From NCBI GenBank assembly GCA_934272845.1, contig CAKQSF010000010.1, positions 1-64,000 of the forward strand: DNA of 64,000 nt, written 5' to 3'. Position 1 is the stretch's first letter; each line of letters opens with the position of its first letter. The notes below the pieces were generated by a model that saw only the letters and a list, made by a program, of their open reading frames with translations, had not been told where the DNA came from and ran no database searches. A program made the translations under genes and the position numbers. This DNA comes from an uncultured Prevotella sp. GTDB lineage: Bacteria > Bacteroidota > Bacteroidia > Bacteroidales > Bacteroidaceae. This document shows positions 37,745 to 46,517 of this stretch, in pieces.

Positions 37745-38215
37745 ATGATAGAAGCACTAGTACAATTCGGAGCATTCGGGATGTTTCTTGCTGCATTTCT
37801 TGCTGGCAGTTTCTTCCCATTCTCCAGCGAAGCGGTAATGCTTGCGTTGATGGCGGTGGGTGTTAATCCATGGGAACTGATAATATATGGTACTGCAGGC
37901 AACGTGTTAGGGTCGCTGTTCAACTACTGTGTTGGTAGAATGGGAAAAGAAGAATGGTTCGAAAAGTACCTGCATGTGAAGCCAGAGCAGATGGATAAGG
38001 CACGAAGGTTTATGCGCGGTAGAGGGGCCTGTATGGGGTTCTTCGCATTTATACCCTTGCTCGGTTCGGCTATAACAATATTACTCGGACTTATGAGAGC
38101 CAATTTCGTATTGACTTTCGCTAGTATAACGTTAGGAAAAGTAGTGAGATACATTGCGTTGATATATGGAGCGTATCTCGTAAACTGGCTGTTCCAACAA
38201 CTATCTGCACTTTGA
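37745..38215 (+). CDS. YqaA/DedA-superfamily (VTT domain) membrane protein
   Basis: 156 residues. Segments GMFLAAFLAGSFFPFSSEAVMLALMAVG, YGTAGNVLGSLFNYCVGRMG, FFAFIPLLGSAITILLGLMRAN and the C-terminal ALIYGAYLVNWLF fit a compact VTT/SNARE-associated fold. The Phe-Pro-containing re-entrant loop and the Gly-x-x-x-Gly segment are the usual landmarks. The superfamily includes lipid scramblases and flippases; the substrate here is unknown. It is flanked on both sides by 22-bp tandem arrays of different sequence. Confidence 0.82.
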   Translation: MIEALVQFGAFGMFLAAFLAGSFFPFSSEAVMLALMAVGVNPWELIIYGTAGNVLGSLFNYCVGRMGKEEWFEKYLHVKPEQMDKARRFMRGRGACMGFFAFIPLLGSAITILLGLMRANFVLTFASITLGKVVRYIALIYGAYLVNWLFQQLSAL

Positions 38216-38262
38216 TGTAACAATACCTTTAGTAAATTGCTAGCGAAACACAAAGAGATTAG

Positions 38263-38504
38263 AGCGTAGTTTGTTAGAGAACACGATACAATCTGCTTTA
38301 ATACACGACGCGATTTGCTTTTAAATACGGTAAAACCTGCTTCAAAACACGGTAAAACCTGCTTCAAAACACGGTAAAACCTGCTTTAAAACACAGTAAA
38401 ACCTGCTTTAAAACACGGTAAAACCTGCTTTAAAACACGGTAAAACCTGCTTTAAAACACGGTAAAACTTGCTTCAAAACACAGTAAAACCTGCTTTAAA
38501 ACAC
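38263..38504. repeat. 22-bp tandem array, class C (11 units)
   Basis: Eleven consecutive 22-bp units from 38263, the first three degenerate and eight close to GGTAAAACCTGCTTTAAAAC plus AC (starts 38329, 38351, 38373, 38395, 38417, 38439, 38461, 38483). Variation is limited to G/A at the first base and T/C changes. No spacers. The sequence is unrelated to class B apart from a shared CTTTAAA core. The array fills most of the 344-bp gap before the DUF2723 gene. Confidence 0.95.
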
Positions 38505-38559
38505 GATGCAACTTAGTTGGAAAAAGTAAATATAAAATATAAATACAAACAAAAACGCA

Positions 38560-41500
38560 ATGAAACAATTCAGAATTGTGGACAATGTGGTAGGATGGGT
38601 GATATTCTTTGTTGCCGCATTCGTATATTGTTCCACTATTGAACCTACGGCGTCCTTCTGGGATTGCCCTGAGTTTATCACGACGGCGTATCTGCTTGAG
38701 GTGGGACACCCACCTGGCGCACCGTTCTTTATGCTTACAGCCAACCTCTTCACGCAGTTTGCCAGCGATGCTACGCAGGTTGCAAAGATGGTAAATACCA
38801 TGTCGGCGTTGCTGTCAGCAGGTTGTATCCTCTTCCTGTTTTGGACTATAACTCACCTCGTTCGCAGGCTTCTTATAGACAAAGTGGAGGACTTTACTCT
38901 ATCAAAGATGATAGCAATAGAGGCTTCTGGTGTCGTTGGAGCGCTGATATATACCTTTAGTGACACTTTCTGGTTCTCTGCTGTGGAGGGCGAAGTATAT
39001 GCTTATTCATCATTCTTCACTGCGGTTGTGTTCTGGCTTATACTGAAATGGGAAGACCATGCGGATGAACCTCATTCTGATCGCTGGTTAGTTCTGATCG
39101 CATACATGACAGGTCTCTCTATAGGTGTGCACCTTTTGAACCTCTTGTGTATCCCTGCAATTGTGCTTGTGTACTACTACAAGAGATTTCCTAACGCCGA
39201 CTTGTTGGGGTCTATTATCGCTCTTGTATTGAGTATGGTGCTTGTTGCCGCTGTGCTTTATGGTGTAGTGCCTGGCATTATTACTGTTGGTGGATGGTTT
39301 GAACTGTTCTTTGTCAATATGTTAGGTATGCCTTTCAATACGGGTACGATTATTTATATTGTGCTTCTTATCGCTTCCGTGCTGTGGGCAATATATGAGA
39401 CCTATGCTGACAAGAGCGAGATGCGTGGCAACGTTTCTTTCCTTGTGGCTGTAGGTATGCTTGGTATACCGTTCTATGGGTTCGGGTGGTCGGCTGTTAT
39501 CATCGGTGTCATAGTGTTGGCAGTGCTGTATGGTGTGCTGATATTCAAGCGTAAGGGCGTTGTTCTCATAACAAACAGAATAAAGAATACCGCGCTCTGC
39601 TGTATGCTCATGTTGATGATAGGTTATTCTACCTACTCACTCATCGTGATACGTTCATCTGCTAATCCACCTATGGACCAGAACTCACCAGAGGATATCT
39701 TTACTCTGGGTAACTATCTGAGCCGTGATCAGTATGGTGACAGACCGTTGTTCTATGGTCCTCAGTACACTTCACAGGTGGCACTCGACATAGAAGGCAA
39801 TATGTGTATACCTCGTTCTACGAAAGGTAAGCCTGTTTACCAGCGCGTGGAGAAGAAGAGTGCTGATGAAAAGGACCGCTATTTCGTTGTAAGGACAAAG
39901 GATTCATACGAGTATGCACAGAATGTCATATTCCCAAGAATGCACAGTGCTGACCATGCTTCTGCCTATGAGCAATGGATGGGAGGCGTTGAAGGCAACG
40001 TGAAGCAGTATGATCGTTGCGGACAGATGGTGGATGTGAAGGTTCCTACTATGCTGGAGAACCTGCGTTTCTTCCTCTCTTACCAGTGTAACTTCATGTA
40101 TTGGCGTTACTTCATGTGGAACTTCGCCGGACGTCAGAATGATATTCAGGGCAATGGAGAACTGGAACATGGCAACTGGATTACGGGTATACCATTCATC
40201 GACAATATGATGTATGGTGATCAGAGCAAGTTACCAGATGAGTTGAAGAACAATAAGGGTCACAATGTGTTCTATTGTCTGCCTCTTATCCTTGGTCTTA
40301 TAGGTATGTTCTGGCAGGCTTACCGTGGTAAGAAGGGAATACAGCAGTTCTGGGTCGTATTATTCCTGTTCTTTATGACAGGTTTGGCTATTGTACTTTA
40401 CCTTAATCAGACTCCTCAACAGCCTCGTGAGCGTGACTATGCTTATGCAGGTTCGTTCTATGCCTTTGCTATTTGGTGTGGTATGGGTGTTGCTGCGATT
40501 ATAGAGATGATAGCGCAAAAGATGAAACGTGAGAACGTTGGCGTGGCTGCTGTGGTATCTCTTGCCGCTCTTTGTGTTCCTATTCAGATGGCATCACAGA
40601 CGTGGGACGACCATGATAGGTCTGGACGCTACACATGTCGTGACTTTGGTCAGAACTATTTGATGTCACTTCAGGATGAGGGCAACCCTATAATCTTTAC
40701 TAATGGTGATAATGATACATTCCCATTGTGGTATAATCAGGATGTAGAACAGGTTCGTACCGATGCTAGAGTATGTAACCTCTCTTATTTACAGACCGAT
40801 TGGTACATCGATCAGATGATACGTCCAGCATGGAAATCACCATCTTTGCCAATCTCATGGCCACGTATTGACTTTTGCGCAGGCACTAATGAGTATATAG
40901 AGGTGCGTCCTGAACTGAAGAGTCAGATATTGGAGTACTATGCAAAGGATAGTATTAATGCCAAGAAAGAGTTTGGTGATGACCCATTCGAGATAAAGAA
41001 TGTGCTCAACAAGTGGGTTCGTGCTAATAAGGATGATGCAGAAATGCACGTCATACCTACCGATACTCTTTATCTGAACATAGACAAGGAGGCTGTAAAG
41101 CGTAGTGGTATGATGTTACCAAAGGATTCAACAGGCAACGTTGTGATTCCAAATAGAATGGCAATCAGCCTTGTTGGTAAGCGAATGCTTTACAAGGGTG
41201 ACCTTATGTTGCTCGAAATGTTGGCTAATCACAACTGGACACGTCCTATGTATGTTGCGCTTACCGTGGGTGCCGACAATTACATGAACCTCTCAGAGAA
41301 CTTCATACAGGAGGGACTTGTAAACCGTATTACTCCGTTCCATACGAACGAGAGCAATAACTTTGATACAGAGAAGGTTTACAAGAACATGATGACTCGT
41401 TTCAAGTATGGCGGTTTGGAGCAGAAGGGACTCTACATAGATGAGACTGTAATGCGTATGTGTTATACACACCGTCGTCTCTTCGGCATGCTCATTAGTC

Positions 41501-41886
41501 ATTTGATAAGCGAAGGCAAAATGGACAAGGCACGTAAGGCTATTGCCTATGCTGAGAAAGTATTGCCAGAGTACAACATTCCAATGACATATATGAGCGG
41601 TGGATTAGACTTCATTGAATCATATTATCGTCTTGGAGATACTGCAAATGCCGAGAGAATCGCCAACGATATGTGGAAAAACTGCTCACAGTACCTTAAT
41701 TGGTACCTATCACTCAATCAGTCACGTCTGATGTCATCACAGCGAGAGTGTATGATGAACTTATATGTAATGAAATCTGTTGTAGATATGTCTGCGCAAT
41801 ACAAGAGTGTCAACACTGTTAAGCGTAATAAGGAGTTCCAAGTATTTTACGACAGATACACGTCACGCGGTGGCTCCCTGCAGTAA
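38560..41886 (+). CDS. DUF2723 (GT117-type) polytopic membrane protein
   Basis: 1108 residues. The DUF2723 signature lies at the N-terminus (PTASFWDCPEFITTAYLLEVGHP, split around conserved Trp-Asp-Cys), followed by GAPFFMLTANLF and about a dozen membrane helices to residue 690, including LNQTPQQPRERDYAYAGSFY. The last 400 residues are soluble with helical TPR-like repeats. Families of this type resemble dolichol-phosphate-mannose-dependent O-mannosyltransferases and are thought to glycosylate exported proteins in Bacteroidetes (family-level inference). Monocistronic; no clear promoter box upstream, where the 22-bp array ends 55 bp before the start. Confidence 0.9.
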   Translation: MKQFRIVDNVVGWVIFFVAAFVYCSTIEPTASFWDCPEFITTAYLLEVGHPPGAPFFMLTANLFTQFASDATQVAKMVNTMSALLSAGCILFLFWTITHLVRRLLIDKVEDFTLSKMIAIEASGVVGALIYTFSDTFWFSAVEGEVYAYSSFFTAVVFWLILKWEDHADEPHSDRWLVLIAYMTGLSIGVHLLNLLCIPAIVLVYYYKRFPNADLLGSIIALVLSMVLVAAVLYGVVPGIITVGGWFELFFVNMLGMPFNTGTIIYIVLLIASVLWAIYETYADKSEMRGNVSFLVAVGMLGIPFYGFGWSAVIIGVIVLAVLYGVLIFKRKGVVLITNRIKNTALCCMLMLMIGYSTYSLIVIRSSANPPMDQNSPEDIFTLGNYLSRDQYGDRPLFYGPQYTSQVALDIEGNMCIPRSTKGKPVYQRVEKKSADEKDRYFVVRTKDSYEYAQNVIFPRMHSADHASAYEQWMGGVEGNVKQYDRCGQMVDVKVPTMLENLRFFLSYQCNFMYWRYFMWNFAGRQNDIQGNGELEHGNWITGIPFIDNMMYGDQSKLPDELKNNKGHNVFYCLPLILGLIGMFWQAYRGKKGIQQFWVVLFLFFMTGLAIVLYLNQTPQQPRERDYAYAGSFYAFAIWCGMGVAAIIEMIAQKMKRENVGVAAVVSLAALCVPIQMASQTWDDHDRSGRYTCRDFGQNYLMSLQDEGNPIIFTNGDNDTFPLWYNQDVEQVRTDARVCNLSYLQTDWYIDQMIRPAWKSPSLPISWPRIDFCAGTNEYIEVRPELKSQILEYYAKDSINAKKEFGDDPFEIKNVLNKWVRANKDDAEMHVIPTDTLYLNIDKEAVKRSGMMLPKDSTGNVVIPNRMAISLVGKRMLYKGDLMLLEMLANHNWTRPMYVALTVGADNYMNLSENFIQEGLVNRITPFHTNESNNFDTEKVYKNMMTRFKYGGLEQKGLYIDETVMRMCYTHRRLFGMLISHLISEGKMDKARKAIAYAEKVLPEYNIPMTYMSGGLDFIESYYRLGDTANAERIANDMWKNCSQYLNWYLSLNQSRLMSSQRECMMNLYVMKSVVDMSAQYKSVNTVKRNKEFQVFYDRYTSRGGSLQ

Positions 41887-41922
41887 ATGAAAGTGATTAG
41901 TATAGAAACAAAGTAAAATAGA

Positions 41923-42017
41923 GAAAGAGTTATGATTGCTCTACATGATGCGCACAGACTATTTCATGTCAGAAGAAGCCGCGCGTGAAGTAGAGGAAAT
42001 CATAACTCTTTTTTTAT
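41923..42017 (+). terminator. Long imperfect hairpin ending in a T-run after the DUF2723 gene
   Basis: AAAGAGTTATGATT (41924-41937) pairs with AATCATAACTCTTT (41998-42011). Inside, CTCTAC (41939-41944) pairs with GTAGAG and ATGCGC with GCGCG, giving a stem-loop of about 90 nt followed by TTTTTT. It is much longer than the other terminators here. It also encloses a possible 18-codon frame (ATG 41932), considered chance. Confidence 0.75.
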
Positions 42018-42215
42018 AAGTAAGTATTCAAAATTATTTATATATATCAGTAAGTGAACATTTTTATTTCAGAAATTATATTTAATACAGTCTCTTTGGC
42101 GCATCTGCTTCCTCTGTTATCAGTCACAAAGATTACATTGTACCCTCAAACAGAGAAAACATCTGCATCCAAATAGCCTATATTAAATGTAAAAATAATT
42201 TTGAACACTTACTTA
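42017..42215. mobile_element. MITE-like element, family 2 (199 bp)
   Basis: Terminal inverted repeats TAAGTAAGTATTCAAAATTA and its near-complement at 42196-42215 (one mismatch in the outer 20 bp). The interior has a second AGTAAGTGAACA motif at 42050 and a TTTGGCGC...GCATCCAAA pairing with an inner CTCTGTT/AACAGAG stem. Its right 76 bp recur at 1-76, and its left 43 bp recur in decayed form at 55248-55290. No coding capacity. Confidence 0.8.
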
Positions 42216-42257
42216 TTAATGTTTAGAACAACCATTTAATAACAAATAGTAAGATAT

Positions 42258-42869
42258 ATGTTAATAGAGCAACCCTCAAAATGGTTGCGTTGGATATACC
42301 CCAAGGCTCTGTGGAGGATGAATCCAGATGAACATGCTGTATATTTGACATTTGATGACGGTCCTATACCAGAGTCAACACCATTTATTCTAGATACTTT
42401 AAAGAAGTTCGGAGCGAAGGCAACATTCTTCATGGTGGGAGATAATGTAAGGCGATACCCAGAACTTTACAATAGAATTGTGGCAGAAGGACACCAGGTG
42501 GGCAACCATACTTACAATCACATGGGGAGTCTTAAGCATACACTTCGTACATACCAACGTAACGCAGAGAAAGCGAACGAACTAATACATTCGCATCTAT
42601 TTCGACCACCACATGGTTGGATGACCCATGCGGCTTATCACTTCTTGCGCAAGCGTTATACAATAGTTATGTGGGATCTTGTCACTCGTGATTATTCACG
42701 AATGCTTAATGCGTTTGATGTCTTGAGGAATGTGGTGCTATATGCCCGTAACGGTTCCATTATAACATTCCATGACTCATTAAAAAGTATTGAGAAACTA
42801 CACTATGCATTGCCTGCGTCGCTGAGATACTTAAAGGATCAAGGGTATGAGTTCAAAACTTTTGAATGA
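42258..42869 (+). CDS. Polysaccharide deacetylase (NodB/CE4 family)
   Basis: 203 residues, no signal peptide. CE4 motifs in order: TFDDGP (motif 1, catalytic Asp and metal Asp), HTYNH (metal His pair), RPPHG (motif 3) and TFHDS (motif 5). The substrate could be peptidoglycan, chitin-like or another N-acetylated glycan; not determinable here. It overlaps the start of queG by 23 bp, a sign of coupled translation, although the functions seem unrelated. Confidence 0.9.
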   Translation: MLIEQPSKWLRWIYPKALWRMNPDEHAVYLTFDDGPIPESTPFILDTLKKFGAKATFFMVGDNVRRYPELYNRIVAEGHQVGNHTYNHMGSLKHTLRTYQRNAEKANELIHSHLFRPPHGWMTHAAYHFLRKRYTIVMWDLVTRDYSRMLNAFDVLRNVVLYARNGSIITFHDSLKSIEKLHYALPASLRYLKDQGYEFKTFE

Positions 42870-43803
42870 TCAAGAAAATGTATGCATCCTGCCCAGTGTG
42901 TCAGACTTAAAGTCAATTGCTAAGGAGTACGACTTCTGTGCGTGTGGAGTAGTCAATCTAACTACAGTTGATAAGGATACCGCAGAATACTACCATAGTT
43001 GGATTGACGAGAAAAGGAATGCTGAGATGGATTATCTTGCGAACTATGAAGATAAACGTTTTAATCCCCAGGAGTTAATGCCAGAGGCCAGAACGATGAT
43101 ATGTCTTGCCATGTCGTATGCTCCTAACCCTGATTTTCCTTTGTCATCAGAAGGCTATGGCTTTGCGGCTTATGCACTTGGCAAGGACTATCACGATGTA
43201 GTAAAGGCACGGTTACGCGACTTGGCAGAACGTTTGAACCTTAAAATATATAGAGTTTTTACCGATACAGCGCCTATATTAGAACGCTACTGGGCACAAA
43301 AATCTGGTATAGGATGGATAGGACGTAACAGACAACTTATTGTACCGCACTATGGAAGCATGGTTTTTCTTGGCGAGATAATGACGGATGCTATTGCGGC
43401 AGAGGTGACTTTTCCTTTGAATAGAGGTTGTGGCAACTGCAGAAGATGCATAGATGCATGTCCTACGCACGCCTTGGGAGAGAAGTTTGATGCAAAACTT
43501 TGTTTGTCTTATCAAACAATAGAGAACCGTGGAGAGATACCAGAACATATTGCAGAAATGATGAAGGACTGTATATATGGGTGTGATAAGTGTCAGAACG
43601 CATGTCCACATAATGCTAATGCCTTGCCTACTACTGTTCAAGAGTTTCTTCCTTCAGAGGCTCTGAGGGCTATGACAAAGGAGGAATGGGATGAACTAAC
43701 GGTAGAGCAGTACAGAACACTCTTTAAAGGCTCGGCTGTAAAAAGGGCAAAATATGACGGACTGAAAAGAAATATAGATTGTATTAAAAATAGAAAGAAA
43801 TAA
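42847..43803 (+). CDS. queG: Epoxyqueuosine reductase
   Basis: 318 residues; reduces epoxyqueuosine to queuosine in tRNA, using cobalamin and two 4Fe-4S clusters. Landmarks are an N-terminal region with DYLANYEDKRFNPQELMP, IGWIGRNRQLI, then the cluster ligands CGNCRRCIDACPTHAL and CIYGCDKCQNACPHN. It overlaps the upstream deacetylase gene and is 5 bp before the next gene. The C-terminal HEAT repeats of longer homologues are absent, as in many Bacteroidetes. Confidence 0.95.
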   Translation: MSSKLLNDQENVCILPSVSDLKSIAKEYDFCACGVVNLTTVDKDTAEYYHSWIDEKRNAEMDYLANYEDKRFNPQELMPEARTMICLAMSYAPNPDFPLSSEGYGFAAYALGKDYHDVVKARLRDLAERLNLKIYRVFTDTAPILERYWAQKSGIGWIGRNRQLIVPHYGSMVFLGEIMTDAIAAEVTFPLNRGCGNCRRCIDACPTHALGEKFDAKLCLSYQTIENRGEIPEHIAEMMKDCIYGCDKCQNACPHNANALPTTVQEFLPSEALRAMTKEEWDELTVEQYRTLFKGSAVKRAKYDGLKRNIDCIKNRKK

Positions 43804-43808
43804 AAGAA

Positions 43809-44513
43809 ATGAGAAACTCTCAGCCTGCACTGATACGTGCTTTCTTTGCTTCGTTTGCAGAAGGTGTACTGTCTGAAAACATGGAACACCAAGAACAAGC
43901 GGTGGAACTGACACCGCAGAGGGTAAAACAAATAATGTTAGAGCATTATGAAGAGATATCAAAGCATTATTTTGATATTCTTTTTAATCCGCTTGCCATC
44001 ATTCATTATGATACAGCAGAAGAACTCATAGCCATACTGCGTTCGCCTGAGGTCGCTCCGACGCTGCAAACACCTATGGATCTCTTCAAGCACGTTTGCC
44101 GAACGGAAGAGGCTCATGAGGATATGGTGACTGAGTATAGACGTAACTTTACGTCTTTGCTGTCGGGTAGGGTAATGTCTCTTGAAGACTTCTTCGATGG
44201 TTTCCCTGAAGGATATATGGAAGACGTGCAGGGGCACTGCGAGAAAGAAGTAAGAGCAATGACCCAAGTGGTTGTTAAAGCGTTCTTTGCAGGACGCAAT
44301 GCAACAAAGGCAAATTCATCTACAGGTGTGAACCAGGTTTACCTCTTTCGTCTGTTACTTGATAATATGCAGTGCTTGTTACATTCACATCCTGTAGAGA
44401 TGAGTGAAGACATTGATCTTACCGATGCCTTCATGAAGGTGTGTGGTAATGAACAGAACATGAACACTATGCTACAGACCATGCAGGCGGTGCTGCAAGA
44501 GGCTGCGTTGTAG
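43809..44513 (+). CDS. Conserved-looking protein of unknown function
   Basis: 234 residues (a start at Met25 is also possible). Soluble, mostly helical and acidic, with no signal peptide. It has a conserved-looking FFDGFPEGYMEDVQGHCEKEV and a Met-rich C-terminus (EQNMNTMLQTMQAVLQEA). I do not recognise the family. It follows queG by 5 bp and is followed by a strong terminator, so it is probably the last gene of a deacetylase-queG-unknown operon. Confidence 0.75.
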   Translation: MRNSQPALIRAFFASFAEGVLSENMEHQEQAVELTPQRVKQIMLEHYEEISKHYFDILFNPLAIIHYDTAEELIAILRSPEVAPTLQTPMDLFKHVCRTEEAHEDMVTEYRRNFTSLLSGRVMSLEDFFDGFPEGYMEDVQGHCEKEVRAMTQVVVKAFFAGRNATKANSSTGVNQVYLFRLLLDNMQCLLHSHPVEMSEDIDLTDAFMKVCGNEQNMNTMLQTMQAVLQEAAL

Positions 44514-44576
44514 AACAATGTGAAGTTAATGGTGATTATATGAAGTAGTAGTAGTTTATATTCACTCGCCAAACGA

Positions 44577-44620
44577 TAGCCGTCTCTTACAACAACTTTT
44601 AAGAGACGGTTATATTTTTA
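44577..44620 (+). terminator. Terminator 1 after the queG operon
   Basis: AGCCGTCTCTTA pairs with TAAGAGACGGTT, followed by ATATTTTTATTTT. Confidence 0.9.
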
Positions 44621-44635
44621 TTTTCATACACCAAC

Positions 44636-44686
44636 AGGTTGACACTGAAAAACACATTGTTTTTAGTGTCAACCTTTATTTTTTCT
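44636..44686 (+). terminator. Terminator 2, overlapping the end of the convergent EamA gene
   Basis: AGGTTGACACT (44636-44646) pairs with AGTGTCAACCT, with an inner AAAAACA/TGTTTTT pairing, followed by TTATTTTTT on the plus strand. The stop codon of the EamA gene lies inside the right arm. The T-run suits plus-strand termination; the reverse direction lacks one. Confidence 0.8.
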
Positions 44687-45556
44687 TGCAAAGACGGTCT
44701 GTAGTACCACGGAGGTGATAATCATTGTTAGACCAACCCAGAAATACACATTCACCTCTTGAGCCTCGTTAAAGATAATCATAGCGAAGACAATGCTGTA
44801 AATCGGTTCTAGGTTATATGTAAGATTCACAGTAAATGCGCTGATGGAACGTAGTGCTTGTAACTGTAGTAGGAATGGTCCGATGGTAAACACAGAGCCG
44901 AAGATAAGAAGGGCGATAAAGTCTGTGGTTGTAGGAACAAGTGCAGCATAAGGGAACAACCATGCATAGATAGGCATAACGAGAGTAAGCATTAGCCACC
45001 CCGTACCCAATTCGTATACTAACATGGTGCTACTTTTGTGGCCAGTCACTTCTTGCGCACGTTTGCTATAAATGGAAAATAGAGCGTAAAAGAAAGAGCA
45101 CAGCACGCCAAACGTTATACCCAGACGGTATCTTGAATCGAAGCCGAAGATAAAGAGTATTCCAAAGAAGGAAATAAGGGACAACGTCAACTCTCGCAGC
45201 GAGTAACGTCTACGTGATATGATAGGGTCGAGTAAGGCCGTAGAGAAACCATCGAGAGCAATGCTTATAACTCCAATGGACACGTTTGACGCCTTTATGC
45301 TGGCATAGAAAAATACCCAGTGGACAACAAGTAGAAAGCCACACCAAACAATTTGTTTGAAATGTGCACGTGGCAGACGATGTAGTCGGCCATTAAAATA
45401 CATGATACAAGACATCACGATGCCAGCGATGAGCATACGATACCATACAAGTGGTATCTCTGCAAGTGTAATAAACCTGCCGAATAATCCTGTAGCGCCT
45501 GCTAACAGCACTGCGCAGTGGAGACGTAGATAAGCATCATTCTTTGTAATATTCAT
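44669..45556 (-). CDS. EamA/DMT-family transporter
   Basis: 295 residues, ten predicted membrane helices in two EamA repeats (for example LHCAVLLAGATGLFG, ...FFGILFIFGFD, ...NLTYNLEPIYSIVFAMIIFNEA). A drug/metabolite-type inner-membrane exporter; substrate unknown. Monocistronic. Its stop codon falls in the arm of a plus-strand terminator. Confidence 0.87.
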   Translation of the reverse strand: MNITKNDAYLRLHCAVLLAGATGLFGRFITLAEIPLVWYRMLIAGIVMSCIMYFNGRLHRLPRAHFKQIVWCGFLLVVHWVFFYASIKASNVSIGVISIALDGFSTALLDPIISRRRYSLRELTLSLISFFGILFIFGFDSRYRLGITFGVLCSFFYALFSIYSKRAQEVTGHKSSTMLVYELGTGWLMLTLVMPIYAWLFPYAALVPTTTDFIALLIFGSVFTIGPFLLQLQALRSISAFTVNLTYNLEPIYSIVFAMIIFNEAQEVNVYFWVGLTMIITSVVLQTVFARKNKG

Positions 45557-45589
45557 AAGTAATAAAATAACGTAAAAGTTTAATGTATT

Positions 45590-45622
45590 ATTGTATGATT
45601 TGAAATAAAACGTTTAACTTTG
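45590..45622 (+). promoter_or_regulatory. Promoter of the inositol-monophosphatase-like gene
   Basis: ATTG (45590-45593), a 21-bp spacer and TAACTTTG (45615-45622). The 73-bp leader contains the palindrome-like AATAAGTCATACTTACTTATT (45627-45647), reminiscent of family 2 element ends. Confidence 0.75.
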
Positions 45623-45695
45623 CAGTAAATAAGTCATACTTACTTATTTATAAAACATAATGATTATTTACATTTAAAGCGGAAATATCAAAAAA

Positions 45696-46484
45696 ATGAT
45701 TACACTTGAATCTTTAATAGAAGTAGTGAAGGAAGCCTCTTCACTTATGGTTACGGACCATTTTGACGTAGCGCAAAAAGGTGGTTATTCTAACATTGTT
45801 ACATCGTCAGACCTTGCTGTTCAGGATTTTCTTTGCTCGCGTTTGGCAGAACTAATGCCGGGAAGTGGATTCCTTTGTGAAGAGAAGGATATGCAAGATG
45901 CGTCTCATGAATATACATGGATTATAGACCCTATTGATGGAACAGCCAACTATAGTCGTGGCATAGCACAGTGTGCTATATGCGTCGGACTGCGTGTGGG
46001 TACAGAAATGCGTCTCGGTGTGGTTTATCTTCCACGCACAGGAGAACTGTTCTCCGCCGAAAAGGGCAAGGGAGCATTTCTTAACGGTAAGCCAATTCAT
46101 GTATCAGACCGTCCATTTGGAGATGCTATCATCTGCACAGCATATTCCGTTTACCATAAAGAACTGACAGATGTGTGTTCAACTATTGTTGCTGACGTGA
46201 TGAAAGAATGTAATGATTTTCGTCGTTTCGGTGCTTGTGCACCAGAATTATGTTATATGGCTATGGGCAGATGCGAACTATATTTTGAGATAAAGTTGTG
46301 TCCTTGGGACTTTGCTGCAGCTTCGTTGATAGTGACAGAGGCTGGCGGTGTGATTACCGATGTAATGGGTCATGAACTTTCATGTATAGAACCAATAGGG
46401 GTAATTGCTGCCAATTCGATGGATAGCCATAAGAGATTGTGTGAGATTGTTTCAAGAAGAATAAATAAGAAGCAGATACAATAA
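45696..46484 (+). CDS. Inositol-monophosphatase-family phosphatase
   Basis: 262 residues, Mg2+-dependent. Metal-binding motifs: EEKD near residue 68, DPIDGTANYSRG (about 88-99) and WDFAAASLIVTEAGG towards the C-terminus. The family includes SuhB, CysQ and inositol phosphatases; the sequence looks closest to inositol monophosphatase proper. The natural substrate cannot be decided here. Single gene with its own promoter; a palindromic element and a 22-bp array follow it. Confidence 0.88.
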   Translation: MITLESLIEVVKEASSLMVTDHFDVAQKGGYSNIVTSSDLAVQDFLCSRLAELMPGSGFLCEEKDMQDASHEYTWIIDPIDGTANYSRGIAQCAICVGLRVGTEMRLGVVYLPRTGELFSAEKGKGAFLNGKPIHVSDRPFGDAIICTAYSVYHKELTDVCSTIVADVMKECNDFRRFGACAPELCYMAMGRCELYFEIKLCPWDFAAASLIVTEAGGVITDVMGHELSCIEPIGVIAANSMDSHKRLCEIVSRRINKKQIQ

Positions 46485-46517
46485 GTCAGAATACTTCCAT
46501 ATACATATAATACTTAC

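Noticed and set aside
37535..38504. CRISPR arrays in the repeats around the YqaA-family gene
   Set aside because: Units are directly adjacent with no spacers, the period is only 22 bp, and no cas gene is present.
41932..41988. An 18-codon peptide gene inside the long hairpin
   Set aside because: It lies within a terminator stem, which constrains its sequence; no ribosome-binding or promoter evidence.
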